Position numbers and translations under genes: made by a program. Below are positions 34,330 to 42,817 of a DNA stretch of 64,000 nucleotides, one piece after another (the first letter of the stretch is position 1; the number at the start of each line of letters is the position of its first letter). The stretch spans positions 744,001 to 808,000 of the forward strand of contig NZ_CP116384.1 in NCBI RefSeq assembly GCF_028201475.1. Reading direction: 5' to 3'. A model generated the notes under the pieces. It was given only the letters and a program-made list of their open reading frames with translations, was not told the origin of the DNA and searched no databases. The DNA comes from Vibrio sp. SCSIO 43137. Its GTDB lineage: Bacteria > Pseudomonadota > Gammaproteobacteria > Enterobacterales > Vibrionaceae.

Positions 34330-34956
34330 ATGGACATAAATATTGATAGAGTAAAATGCGCTATTGTTGTCCTCCTGCTATTAATATTTTTCTGGGCAGG
34401 ACGCGCAACAAATAGCAATAACACTGCAGAGTGGACAGTTATCAAAGATTTAACGATGACTCTTTGTAGCTTAGGTACTGTTTTAATTGCAGTTTTAGCA
34501 CTCAATAATTGGAAGGCTCAAGCTAAGAATCTAAAGATAGATCAAGTGTTAGAGACTTTATCACCATTAGAAAAAATTCAGTTAGCATGTTCCCATTCAG
34601 TTTTAGCTATGCACATGAGGTATGAAGAGGATGCTTTGGAATGGGAGCCTCATGCCGAAACTTATCAGGATAGGTACCGAAAGCTAGTTGATGAAATAAT
34701 AGAGCATAAACATAAAATTAAGCTATTAAGACGTTATTTAAGTAAAGAAGATTATCAAGCACTTGTTGGAAAACTATGTTTGTACGAAACAAATATAACT
34801 CTTACAAAGCAATACTTTATACACAAGTATCCAGATCTTTTTTATGACGAGCGCAGCGCATTTGTAAGCATAAATAACCTAAACGCTAGAGCTCTCAAAG
34901 CAGAGTCTGAAAAGCTATTTAGAGAATATGCATTGAGTTTATACAATCTACAGTGA
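34330..34956 (+). CDS. 208-aa membrane-anchored cargo protein, copy 2
   Basis: The protein is identical to that of 29649-30275: two N-terminal membrane helices and a helical cytosolic part. Kept intact in both copies while the 65-aa gene decayed in one, which suggests it is useful to element or host. Confidence 0.65.
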   Translation: MDINIDRVKCAIVVLLLLIFFWAGRATNSNNTAEWTVIKDLTMTLCSLGTVLIAVLALNNWKAQAKNLKIDQVLETLSPLEKIQLACSHSVLAMHMRYEEDALEWEPHAETYQDRYRKLVDEIIEHKHKIKLLRRYLSKEDYQALVGKLCLYETNITLTKQYFIHKYPDLFYDERSAFVSINNLNARALKAESEKLFREYALSLYNLQ

Positions 34957-34980
34957 CGCATTATGCAAATTATGTGTACG
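34953..34980 (+). other. Second, inverted dif-like site (attP2 type), copy 2
   Basis: Repeat of 30272-30299: GTGACGCATTA, spacer TGCAAA, TTATGTGTACG, inverted to the right junction. Confidence 0.65.
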
Positions 34981-35109
34981 GGCTTTCATTGCAAAGCGAT
35001 TCTCGTTACTAACATGTACGTAGCAAGCTACGACAATGAGTAAGTTCCTCACCCACTCTTTACCGCTTCAAGGTCGTCAGTGCTGGCGCAATAGTACTGA
35101 CGACAAACC

Positions 35110-35143
35110 ACTCAACATAATTCGAAAACACATAATACGCACT
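35110..35143 (-). other. Right junction (attR) with 12-bp spacer
   Basis: On the minus strand it reads XerC arm AGTGCGTATTA (chromosomal version, T where the element has C), the element's 12-base spacer TGTGTTTTCGAA and XerD-like arm TTATGTTGAGT. It is a poor Xer substrate, so excision is not expected, as for CTXphi. Confidence 0.8.
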
Positions 35144-35438
35144 TAAATAAATCATCAGATGCTAACTGAAATATAAGCCTTTAAACAAACTGCCATGCAG
35201 TTGATACCGACAACTCTTATATCCTCCCATCCTATTGATATTTAACAATATGATTTCAATTTATCGACCAAATAATTATTAAAGATGCACTAGTTACCTC
35301 TTGACGGAAAGATTTCTTGAGCTTATTCAATGTTCTATTAGCGATTCCTTGTGTAATCATAATCTGGCTACTACTCTTGTTTCATATGGGTGATGGAAGC
35401 GATATCCCATTTATACCCGCATAATAAAGGAATATGTC
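35144..35438. promoter_or_regulatory. Spacer with a candidate sigma-70 promoter
   Basis: AT-rich spacer. TTGACG (35301-35306), a 17-base gap, then TATTCA (35324-35329) makes a reasonable promoter for the gene at 35439. A small CTGC-CAT-GCAG hairpin is the only other structure seen. Confidence 0.45.
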
Positions 35439-37842
35439 ATGGCTAGTTTGCTTGGTGAAACAAGGGAGTTTCAATCCAGTTCTAAGATTGGGTTAAATGG
35501 CTCTGTTATAACCTGGAACCTCAATTATAAAACAGGTGCCTTTGCGACTTCCGCTACGTGTTACGATAGTAAACTCAACCAAATTAAAGCGATTACAGAA
35601 TACGAAGACCTGTTACTGTGCTTTGGAAAAGTCGATCAAAACAGGATCAACAACTACCTCAGGTTTGTAATGAATGATAAGCCCGCTCAGCCTATCCGGG
35701 TGATCCTTAGCTTTGATGAAGTTGATATGATGTACTGTGTAATTAGAGCAGAGAAACAAAATTCAGAGCAACTTAAAGGCTCAATTATTCTTCTATTTAC
35801 ACTACCGAAAAACAGCCAGCTTTCTGCCCTGTTCCTAAACATTTTTAATAATCACCACCATGGCATGATAGTGACGGATAAAAACTCTCACATTGTTGCC
35901 ACCAATCAGTTTTACGAAAAAACCATGGGTTATGAGCTTGATGAACTGCTTGGTAAAAAAACCAGTATATTTAAGTCTGAAAAGCTTGATGACACGTTTT
36001 ACACAGACATGTGGAGTAGCTTGCACGATTATTCCTCAGCAACTTACATTACAAGCACTAAATTTTTCAGAGCATTCCGTTTACTACCTGGGTATCACAC
36101 GTGATCTCTCCGGTGTCGCTGACAAGCTAACCGGACAAGTATTTGGCGGTGTAGAACTTGTCACTCAACTACCCGACGAAAAGCATTTTGTCGCAAATCT
36201 AAACCGGTCGCTATCAAATCAGAGTCAAAATGAGATTGTTTATGTGGCTATTTTGGAACCAGATATAAGCAACAGTGCGTCCGGCAATTTTAAAAGTGAA
36301 ACCTCAAAGTGCATACAGCAATATGGCAAACATTTTAGCTTTGGTTATCTGGGTGACAATAAATTTGCCTTGTCCGGTTCTGTTTCATTGAAAAAGAACG
36401 CCAAAAACACCCTTAAAGTAATACTAAGTCAGGTTCGCCAACTTAATGCTCATCTTAAACAGCAGTTGTCGCCCGAGTCTGTACGCATTTTTACTAAGTC
36501 AAAAATCGGCATATCCTACAGAGACGAAAACTTGAGCGATGGTGGAAAACTTATATTTGAGGCGTGTTGTAGTTTAAAGGAAAATCACCGTGCTTATGGG
36601 CAGATTCATGTGTATGACCCAGTACAACATCACCAGTATCTGCGCAGAAGAAAACTCGAAATCATTGCCAGAAAGGCCATCAAAGGCAGACTGGTAGAAG
36701 TTTACTATCAGCCTATCATTGATGCGTCTAACTGGCGCATCGCCAAATTTGAGGCTCTATGTCGCTTTAGGGATCGCAATGGCGCCATTATGAACACACA
36801 GGAAGTGGTAAAAATTGTCGAATCTCTCGGCTTGGTTCATGAGTTAGACCTGATAGTGGCAGAAAAAGCGATTAAAGACAGAGAAGTACTTGCTGAGAAA
36901 TTCGGCAAAGATATCGGCATAACTATCAATATTTCGTTAGATAGCAGCAACAAAAGAGAGGTTCTGCTGCTAAATCTTAAAAAGTTGATTCATAGAGAGA
37001 AGGATAAGTTCCGCTACGTCACCATAGAAATTACTGAGAGTGCCTATTTTAATCAGGACAGCGATGATTCAGACATTACCGAACTATTGAAGAAAAACGA
37101 TATCCGCGTAGCAATAGACGATTTTGGTACCGGTTACTCTTCCTTTAGCTATCTTAAAGAACAAACATTCGATGTATTGAAAATCGATCAGGAGTTTGTC
37201 TCTGGCCTTAAGGAAAATACCAGAAACTACCATATCATCAGAATGATAGTAAAACTGGCCAAGGTACTGAATGTAAAAACCGTCGCTGAAGGTGTAGAGT
37301 CACAACAGGAAGCTCTGCTGCTACACTCGATGGGCGTAGATATGTTACAGGGTTACTTATTTTCAAAGCCTATGCCTCTTAACAAATGTAACTCTATCAG
37401 CAATTTACTGTACAAAATCAAAAAAGAAGTCGGTGCTAAAGAGATAGATACGATTATTGACAGCTCGATGACATTGACTCCGGACAACGATTTAGAAGAC
37501 GTTAAACAACTATTTGACCACACAGATATTAACTATCTACCTGTCATATCGAAAAAGCGGTGTCTTGGGCTAGTAAACAGAGTTAATTACAGTAAAGCAA
37601 TCCCTCCGACTCTTGATACTCCTGTAGAGAACACCCGTGATCGCAACGTGCTGAAAAAGAAAGTCAGTCAGGTTATGGAGACAAAGTTTGTCACCGTCAA
37701 TGAAAATATGTCTACTTATGAAGTGTTAGAGCTAGTGAATGAGCAAGCCACATTACCCTGGGTTGTCGTTAACGACAGTATGCAGTTTATAGGCATTGTA
37801 GAAGCAAAAGGATTGCTACGCCTGACTACCAGCCTGATTTAA
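35439..37842 (+). pseudogene. PAS - degenerate GGDEF - EAL - CBS protein, broken by a frameshift/deletion
   Basis: Two frames make one c-di-GMP protein. The first (35439-36104) starts with AAGGA and carries a PAS core (MIVTDKNSHIVATNQFYEKT) up to about 36030. The second continues as the end of the PAS/PAC (QALNFSEHSVYYLGITRDLS) to 37842, with a GGDEF-like fold lacking its signature, an EAL domain with intact residues (FEALCRF, EITES, DDFGTG, KIDQEF, EGVES) and two C-terminal CBS-like repeats. About 15-20 PAS residues are missing at the break, so this looks like a small deletion that shifts the frame rather than a single-base error. Confidence 0.75.
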
Positions 37843-38249
37843 TCTTAACCTTTGATAGCCTGTCTAAGGCGACGATAAGAGTCGTTACCAGTCAGAAAAC
37901 CTGAATTTGCCTAAAGAAGCGCTGTTATTCCTACAGATCATATCAAGATTTGTCACTCTTCCACGCAGAGTATTCCCCTAAGGAATAGTAAGCGCCAACC
38001 AACTTTAGCAGGAGAATATTATTCTCTGAACATTTTCGGCTTGTAATATTCTTACAAAAAATACGTAAAGAGCGCTTTGACTACCCTTTCAAGTAGAAAT
38101 AAAAGCCTTGTAATTCAATAGGATAACAAGCTACTTTCGTAAGTAGCTCAAGGGGGTTTTGATATGTAGGGAAATTTAGGTAAGGAAGTAGTGTTTTGTT
38201 GAGTCAAATTAATTTAGTTATAGTGCATTTGGAGGTAAAAAATAAGCGG
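37843..38249. other. 407-bp spacer with hairpins, no gene seen
   Basis: Holds TATTCC-CCTAA-GGAATA near 37970 and a stronger AGCTACTT-TCGT-AAGTAGCT at 38129-38148, followed by CAAGGGGGTTTTG. No frame has a ribosome site. A small RNA is possible but unproven. Confidence 0.4.
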
Positions 38250-38263
38250 CTACTCTGGCCGCT
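38236..38263 (-). terminator. yoaH-like gene terminator
   Basis: On the minus strand AGCGGC (38263-38258) and GCCGCT (38250-38245) form a stem that spans the stop codon, followed by TATTTTTT. Confidence 0.75.
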
Positions 38264-38402
38264 CACTGTTTTCCTTTCGTATTTGTTCCGCAACGATTCT
38301 AATCGCTTCTGCAGTACTAATCCCCTGCTTCATCAATTGCTGAATTTGTTCTACAGCCTCTTGTTGCTGTTGGTGAGTTAATGGTGGAAAGTCATCAAAC
38401 AT
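38250..38402 (-). CDS. UPF0181 (YoaH-like) small protein, 50 aa
   Basis: A 50-aa helical protein starting [20 protein letters not shown], with the UPF0181 pattern LTHxQQQxAVExIQxLMxQGxSxxxAI. The E. coli member is YoaH; its function is unknown. ATG 38402 has AGAAGGG seven bases upstream, and that ribosome site is inside the terminator hairpin of the upstream outer-membrane gene. It ends in its own terminator. Confidence 0.85.
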   Translation of the reverse strand: MFDDFPPLTHQQQQEAVEQIQQLMKQGISTAEAIRIVAEQIRKENSERPE

Positions 38403-38428
38403 AAAAAAGCCCTTCTAATCGAAGGGCT
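38403..38428 (-). terminator. Terminator of TraF-like gene overlapping the yoaH ribosome site
   Basis: On the minus strand AGCCCTTC (38428-38421), loop GATTA, GAAGGGCT (38415-38408), then TTTTT and directly the ATG of the UPF0181 gene. A textbook terminator whose 3' arm is also the Shine-Dalgarno sequence. Confidence 0.85.
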
Positions 38429-38444
38429 GAATATAAAGTTTTTA

Positions 38445-39674
38445 TTAGTAAGTCGCAAGGAAGTTAACGTATCCTCCCAATGCATCCGCATTGGTGTAAC
38501 TCACGGCTAGGTCTAACTCAAACAAACCTAAAGGAGAGATCCCTACCCCTGCTGTGATGGTATCTTCGCTGTCACTGTAAGCTAAGTTCTTTTTATAACC
38601 GCCACGAAGCTGAAGTTGTCTCATCACATCAATTTCAAGACCGGCTCTTAACCACTGAGTATTATCTTCAAACTGATCAAACTTCTCATCTTCATTAACA
38701 TCATAATCAACACTCAAAGAGAAGTAGTCAGAAACAAAACCGGCACCAATGGTATATTGCGGTCTTAACTCATAAGTGTAGTTAGTCACAATAGCCGGTC
38801 TTGTGTTGTTAAGTGAGCTGGTAAGTGTGGTGGTGATCTCTTTAGTCTCGAAATCTCGTGATATCAGGTTAGTACCACTAAAGCCGATACGGAATGGTCC
38901 GTAGAACCACAAGGCACCTACATCAATATTAAACGTTGCATCGGAAGTGCTGTTTTCCAGAATGTCTTTTAACTCATACTTCTGCATTGATGCAGTATAT
39001 ACATAGGTGTTAATTCGCTGAATCTTAGGCGTTACACCAAATGACATATGCTGTCCCAGAACTGTCTGATACTTGGCCATGGTTAAGCCGGCTTCAAGTA
39101 CTGCGATTGAAACAACATTAACAGCACTTAACTGCGCGTTTTCAGACACACGCAAAGCATTCTGGATTGTAGGATCAGCATTTGTAGCGGTACTACCATT
39201 GTAAATGTCTGGCGCGACAAATGCTTCTGTATAGGCTTTACCAAATGCGGTCATAGAAAGGAAAGAGTTAGGAATACCAAATGCGGCAGTTAATCCGGCT
39301 TCAACGTTAGCACGATCCCCGGTCATATCAGTTAGTAAACTATCAAGCTTGGTAACTTTATCAGCTGTTATCGAAGCCGGATTGCCAAAATCAATCCCGT
39401 CCAGCAAGCTGGCGGTATCTTTTACATTTTCGATCAGCTTTTGCTCATCGTTATACATGAGTCCCGCTCCGGGAAGAAGCATACCGGCATCATCATTACG
39501 ACGATAAATAGCAGCCAGCGCAGGGTTATAAAAAGGAGAAGTTAAATAAGTACCTGCGACAACACCGACTCCACCCATAGCGGCACCACGGGCATCTACG
39601 GCATAAGTTGCGCTATAAGCGGCGGAAGATGATACAGCGATTGCAATAGCAATCGGTAAACGAATATTTTTCAT
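38445..39674 (-). CDS. TraF-like (PF13729-type) outer-membrane beta-barrel protein
   Basis: A 409-aa protein with a signal peptide (residues 1-21) and a FadL/TraF-like N-terminus, DARGAAMGGVGVVAGTYLTSPFYNPA, followed by alternating amphipathic strands to a C-terminal aromatic end (NFLATY). Such proteins are annotated as conjugal transfer protein TraF but occur in vibrio chromosomes away from any conjugation locus, so that name should not be trusted. It is the last gene after vxrC-like, 63 bases downstream, and may belong to the same operon, which in V. cholerae affects cell-wall and envelope homeostasis. Confidence 0.75.
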   Translation of the reverse strand: MKNIRLPIAIAIAVSSSAAYSATYAVDARGAAMGGVGVVAGTYLTSPFYNPALAAIYRRNDDAGMLLPGAGLMYNDEQKLIENVKDTASLLDGIDFGNPASITADKVTKLDSLLTDMTGDRANVEAGLTAAFGIPNSFLSMTAFGKAYTEAFVAPDIYNGSTATNADPTIQNALRVSENAQLSAVNVVSIAVLEAGLTMAKYQTVLGQHMSFGVTPKIQRINTYVYTASMQKYELKDILENSTSDATFNIDVGALWFYGPFRIGFSGTNLISRDFETKEITTTLTSSLNNTRPAIVTNYTYELRPQYTIGAGFVSDYFSLSVDYDVNEDEKFDQFEDNTQWLRAGLEIDVMRQLQLRGGYKKNLAYSDSEDTITAGVGISPLGLFELDLAVSYTNADALGGYVNFLATY

Positions 39675-39737
39675 AGTTCTGTGCCCAGACGTAATCCATT
39701 AATCTTATGTCGGCTATTATTACATAAACTTTATATA

Positions 39738-40604
39738 TTAATCTGCAGATATATCATAGGTTTTGCTGATAACCTGTTGATCTTCTATCGCAATCACACC
39801 CTGCCAACGTTTTAACGTTAACGAAATAGCGAGTACATAACGATCAGGTTTAAGAGTGCCCGGCGGCAGCCTTTTCGGATAATTTTTTTCATATTCCCGG
39901 TTCCATACCCGTACATACGAGTCATCAACAAAGTCATATAGCGACGCGGACAGAGTTGGAAGGGAACAATATGGATTTAGTAAACCATTTCGGTCTACCG
40001 CCCAGGAATCCTGAGATTCCCACCTTACCACCTGAGTATTCTGCTCTTTGCCCATTACTACCCATGAGCTCCAGCTAACCCCCTTTTTCCGTTCCACGAT
40101 AATTTTATATAACCCTGCGGACAGAGGTTGGTTCAGGTCATACTGGACTTGATAGGTGTTACGCCTGCCGTTTCCGTCTTCTTCTATGCTTTTATCATCA
40201 GATATTTCTCTGCCGGATTTATTTAACAGCGTAATTGAGCTCACTTTTTCCGAGCTACTTGTTTCAACAACCAGCTTAGAAGCAATCCGACCGGGGCTCT
40301 GCAGTGACTGGCGGCGTATCACTACTCCCTGAAGCCAGAAAGCCAATGGTTCTGTCGTTAAGCTTTTGCCGCAATCATGTTCAAGAGAAGTATCAAGTAA
40401 ATCATTAAGATGGCTCTTAAAGTATTCATCGTTCTCACTTTGCCACACTTGGATTATTGAGGAAAACGCTGCGCTATAATTTTTCTCCAACATCATTTGG
40501 TGAGCCCGGCTTAAAGGCGTCTTATCTTCAAACCAGGCATAAGCCTGCTGAACATTCAACAGGGAGAATAAAACAGTAATGCCAACGCAGATTAACTTGC
40601 TCAT
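39738..40604 (-). CDS. vxrC: VxrC-like DUF2861 periplasmic protein
   Basis: A 288-aa protein with a signal peptide (residues ~1-23, ending AYA) and no membrane anchor. The DUF2861 region covers most of the rest; four Cys residues could form disulphides. It overlaps the vxrB stop by four bases. In V. cholerae the gene after vxrAB encodes a DUF2861 protein called VxrC, and its precise role is not known. The symbol rests on order and domain. Confidence 0.75.
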   Translation of the reverse strand: MSKLICVGITVLFSLLNVQQAYAWFEDKTPLSRAHQMMLEKNYSAAFSSIIQVWQSENDEYFKSHLNDLLDTSLEHDCGKSLTTEPLAFWLQGVVIRRQSLQSPGRIASKLVVETSSSEKVSSITLLNKSGREISDDKSIEEDGNGRRNTYQVQYDLNQPLSAGLYKIIVERKKGVSWSSWVVMGKEQNTQVVRWESQDSWAVDRNGLLNPYCSLPTLSASLYDFVDDSYVRVWNREYEKNYPKRLPPGTLKPDRYVLAISLTLKRWQGVIAIEDQQVISKTYDISAD

Positions 40605-41266
40605 TCTGCTTTCATCTTATAGCCAACGCCCCGTAGTGTTTCTATTTCCAGTCCGGGCAGTTTTTGTCTTAGCTGAAGTATATGGGTATCAACAGTTCGG
40701 GTTGTCGGAAAGTGGTTATAACCCCATACATGATCGAGCAACTCGTCACGGGTGAAAACCTTACCAAGGTTACTGGCCAGAAATAACAGCAAATCGAACT
40801 CAGTACGTGTCAGGCTCACTGCTTCAGTCTGGTAAAATACTTCTCGGGTTGATTTATCGATAGTCAGATTATTGCAAATAACCTGACTATCGCTGTGCGT
40901 CTCCTCACCGGAAGGCGATCTTAACTGAGCCCTGATTCTGGCAAACAGCTCCGCTTCGGCAAAAGGCTTAGTCAGGTAGTCATTTGCGCCGGCATCAAGG
41001 CCGGATACCTTATCTTTTATTGTCACCAGAGCAGTTAAAAGTATCACAGGGACAGCTTTGATCTCTTTCCATCGAGGCAACATGGTGACAGCGTCACCGT
41101 CGGGTAGCTGGCGGTCCAGTATCACCAGATCTGCCTTATCCCACAAGCCCGCAACTTTAGCAATCGTCTCCGCGTGGTAACAGTGGTAACCGGCCTGTTC
41201 TAGGCTGACAAGCAGTCCATCAGCTAAATTCTTATCATCTTCAACCAGTAGTAACGTCTGTTTCAC
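40601..41266 (-). CDS. vxrB: OmpR-family response regulator VxrB-like
   Basis: A 221-aa response regulator with receiver and winged-helix domains. The phospho-acceptor Asp is in ADLVILDRQLPDGD (near residue 52), the conserved Lys in YLTKPFAEAELF and the output helix in TRTVDTHILQLRQKL. In V. cholerae VxrB activates type VI secretion, cell-wall synthesis and biofilm genes. It overlaps the kinase gene by 26 bases and vxrC by four, so the operon is tightly coupled. Confidence 0.87.
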   Translation of the reverse strand: MKQTLLLVEDDKNLADGLLVSLEQAGYHCYHAETIAKVAGLWDKADLVILDRQLPDGDAVTMLPRWKEIKAVPVILLTALVTIKDKVSGLDAGANDYLTKPFAEAELFARIRAQLRSPSGEETHSDSQVICNNLTIDKSTREVFYQTEAVSLTRTEFDLLLFLASNLGKVFTRDELLDHVWGYNHFPTTRTVDTHILQLRQKLPGLEIETLRGVGYKMKAE

Positions 41267-42686
41267 AAGGTATCTCCATTTTAAACGTTGTTGGTGGCCC
41301 CTGAAGGGTTAATGTCCCTCCCATTCGGCCTACCATAGATTCAACAATCGTCAGTCCAAGGCCAAGACCTGATTTACTGACAAAAGGTTGCTTTAACTTT
41401 CGCCACTCTTTCTGGCTCAGGCCGCCTTGATCAATTACATAAACAGTCAAACGTTTTTCTATCACAACTAACCTGATTTTGATCGGTTCCACTCCATATC
41501 TCACCGCATTAGAAATCAAGTTATCTATACATGTGCCTAACCAATAGATATTAACTTTTACCGCACAGTCTTCTGCAAATTCCAGGTTAATATTTTGCTG
41601 ATACTCTTCTAAACGGTACTCAATCCACTCCCTCAGTGATGGTATCCATTCGGTGGCCAGACTCTCATGCTCCGACTGAAGATAATCTTTACTCGCTTCA
41701 GCCAGTTGCCTTAGTCTTCGGGTGTCCTCACATAACTTTCTGAACTCTTCGTAGACTGATTCAGGTAGATGTTCAAACTCACGCCTGAAACCTTCGACGG
41801 TCATGGATAAACTGGCTATAGGAGTCCGCAACTCATGAGTAAGAATCTGCAGCACTAACACACGCTTTTTAAGTTCCTGACGCTTAACGTTCCAACGGTA
41901 AGCAAACCAACCAAACACTAAGAAAATATCCAGAACTGCCAGTACAATCATGCTGTAGCGGACTAGTTGTGAGCCCCCTTCCGCCTCCCAGCAAATATTC
42001 CCCCTGCGTACAAAACAGTAATCATCTGCAGAAACCAGTTTATATTTTAGTTCGACCGCCTCCGCATGCACCTTCCATACTGATGAAGGGTAAATATAAT
42101 AAGTATCTCCTTTCCTGATCCAGATTCGGTGGTTTTCCAGAAACATCTTTTCTCCGGCAATTAACGATTCAAGGGCGTCATACGGCATTCTCTGTAACCG
42201 GCCTAACATGGTCGCTTTATCCGCAAGAGGGCGTTCTTTAATATGCATATATGACTGAAGTCTTTCAAAAGAAGCCGGGTTCCGTTTGGCATACCGGTAT
42301 GCATAGGTTCCACCTCCCGGATGAATTAATCCGGTACGGGCAAACCACTTAACCGACAATGGAGTGTTATTACATAGCGCACGGATAAATACTAACGGTT
42401 CAGTTACCAAAGGACTCAGCGGCAGTTTTCCAGAGCAGGATTTTGCAAGCCGGTAGAGTTGCTGAAGGTCTTTTAAAGGATAACGGGATGTCTGAGGCAA
42501 CATGTACTCAGGAGCAATAAGTTTGGTCGGGAAGTCTGTCTGAAGAACCCTGATATCATACTTTTCAGTAGCAGATGACTCATCAAACAAATTGATAAAG
42601 CCGGCTAATCTTTCGGGCAACGTCGCGCCTGACGCTGAAAAGTGCGCCAGAACCAGAGTCAAAAAGATAAGGGTGCGAATAGCCAA
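41241..42686 (-). CDS. vxrA: VxrA-like sensor histidine kinase (DUF3404 sensor)
   Basis: A 481-aa membrane kinase. A signal or helix covers residues 1-20, a periplasmic DUF3404 sensor ~20-240, a membrane helix ~245-265, then the H-box LQILTHELRTPIASLS, N-box CIDNLISNAVRYG and G-boxes VIDQGG and GLGLGLTIVE. In V. cholerae VxrA (also WigK) senses cell-wall damage. The start is a TTG at 42686 without a clear ribosome site, so the exact N-terminus is uncertain. The IS element lies 130 bases upstream. Confidence 0.87.
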   Translation of the reverse strand: MAIRTLIFLTLVLAHFSASGATLPERLAGFINLFDESSATEKYDIRVLQTDFPTKLIAPEYMLPQTSRYPLKDLQQLYRLAKSCSGKLPLSPLVTEPLVFIRALCNNTPLSVKWFARTGLIHPGGGTYAYRYAKRNPASFERLQSYMHIKERPLADKATMLGRLQRMPYDALESLIAGEKMFLENHRIWIRKGDTYYIYPSSVWKVHAEAVELKYKLVSADDYCFVRRGNICWEAEGGSQLVRYSMIVLAVLDIFLVFGWFAYRWNVKRQELKKRVLVLQILTHELRTPIASLSMTVEGFRREFEHLPESVYEEFRKLCEDTRRLRQLAEASKDYLQSEHESLATEWIPSLREWIEYRLEEYQQNINLEFAEDCAVKVNIYWLGTCIDNLISNAVRYGVEPIKIRLVVIEKRLTVYVIDQGGLSQKEWRKLKQPFVSKSGLGLGLTIVESMVGRMGGTLTLQGPPTTFKMEIPCETDVTTG

Positions 42687-42803
42687 AAAACTTTGCCGGA
42701 GTTATTATTATATGTAGTTCAATATAGCCCAATATCTTAGCAAAATCACATATCACTCAATCAGATAGCCATTATTTTGCAAACTGCTGACATAAAAAAA
42801 CCA

Positions 42804-42817
42804 GCCTTAATAAAGGC
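42804..42817. repeat. 14-bp direct repeat left of the IS (target duplication)
   Basis: GCCTTAATAAAGGC here and again at 44307-44320 flank the IS exactly. It is the core of a terminator palindrome. Confidence 0.8.

Larger units (their letters stand above)
30452..35132. mobile_element. Filamentous-phage-like satellite element, copy 2 (4681 bp)
   Basis: The second tandem copy, in the same orientation. The large protein frames are the same as in copy 1. The one difference I found is one A fewer in the run at 33487-33491. Tandem copies let rolling-circle replication pass from one origin to the next and release a full genome, as in CTXphi/RS1 arrays. Confidence 0.85.

Noticed and set aside
25770-35132. 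Assembly artefact producing the tandem repeat
   Set aside because: The copies differ by one base, and the three att sites differ in a way that fits true integration; still worth confirming with long reads.
25753-35143. TLC-type satellite phage
   Set aside because: TLC attP as I recall lacks a good XerC arm, and the XafT-like gene is not seen. The full XerC arm and 12-base spacer point to the CTXphi type.
38196-38381. 61-aa open frame on the plus strand
   Set aside because: It is antisense to the UPF0181 gene, which has a ribosome site, family pattern and terminator.
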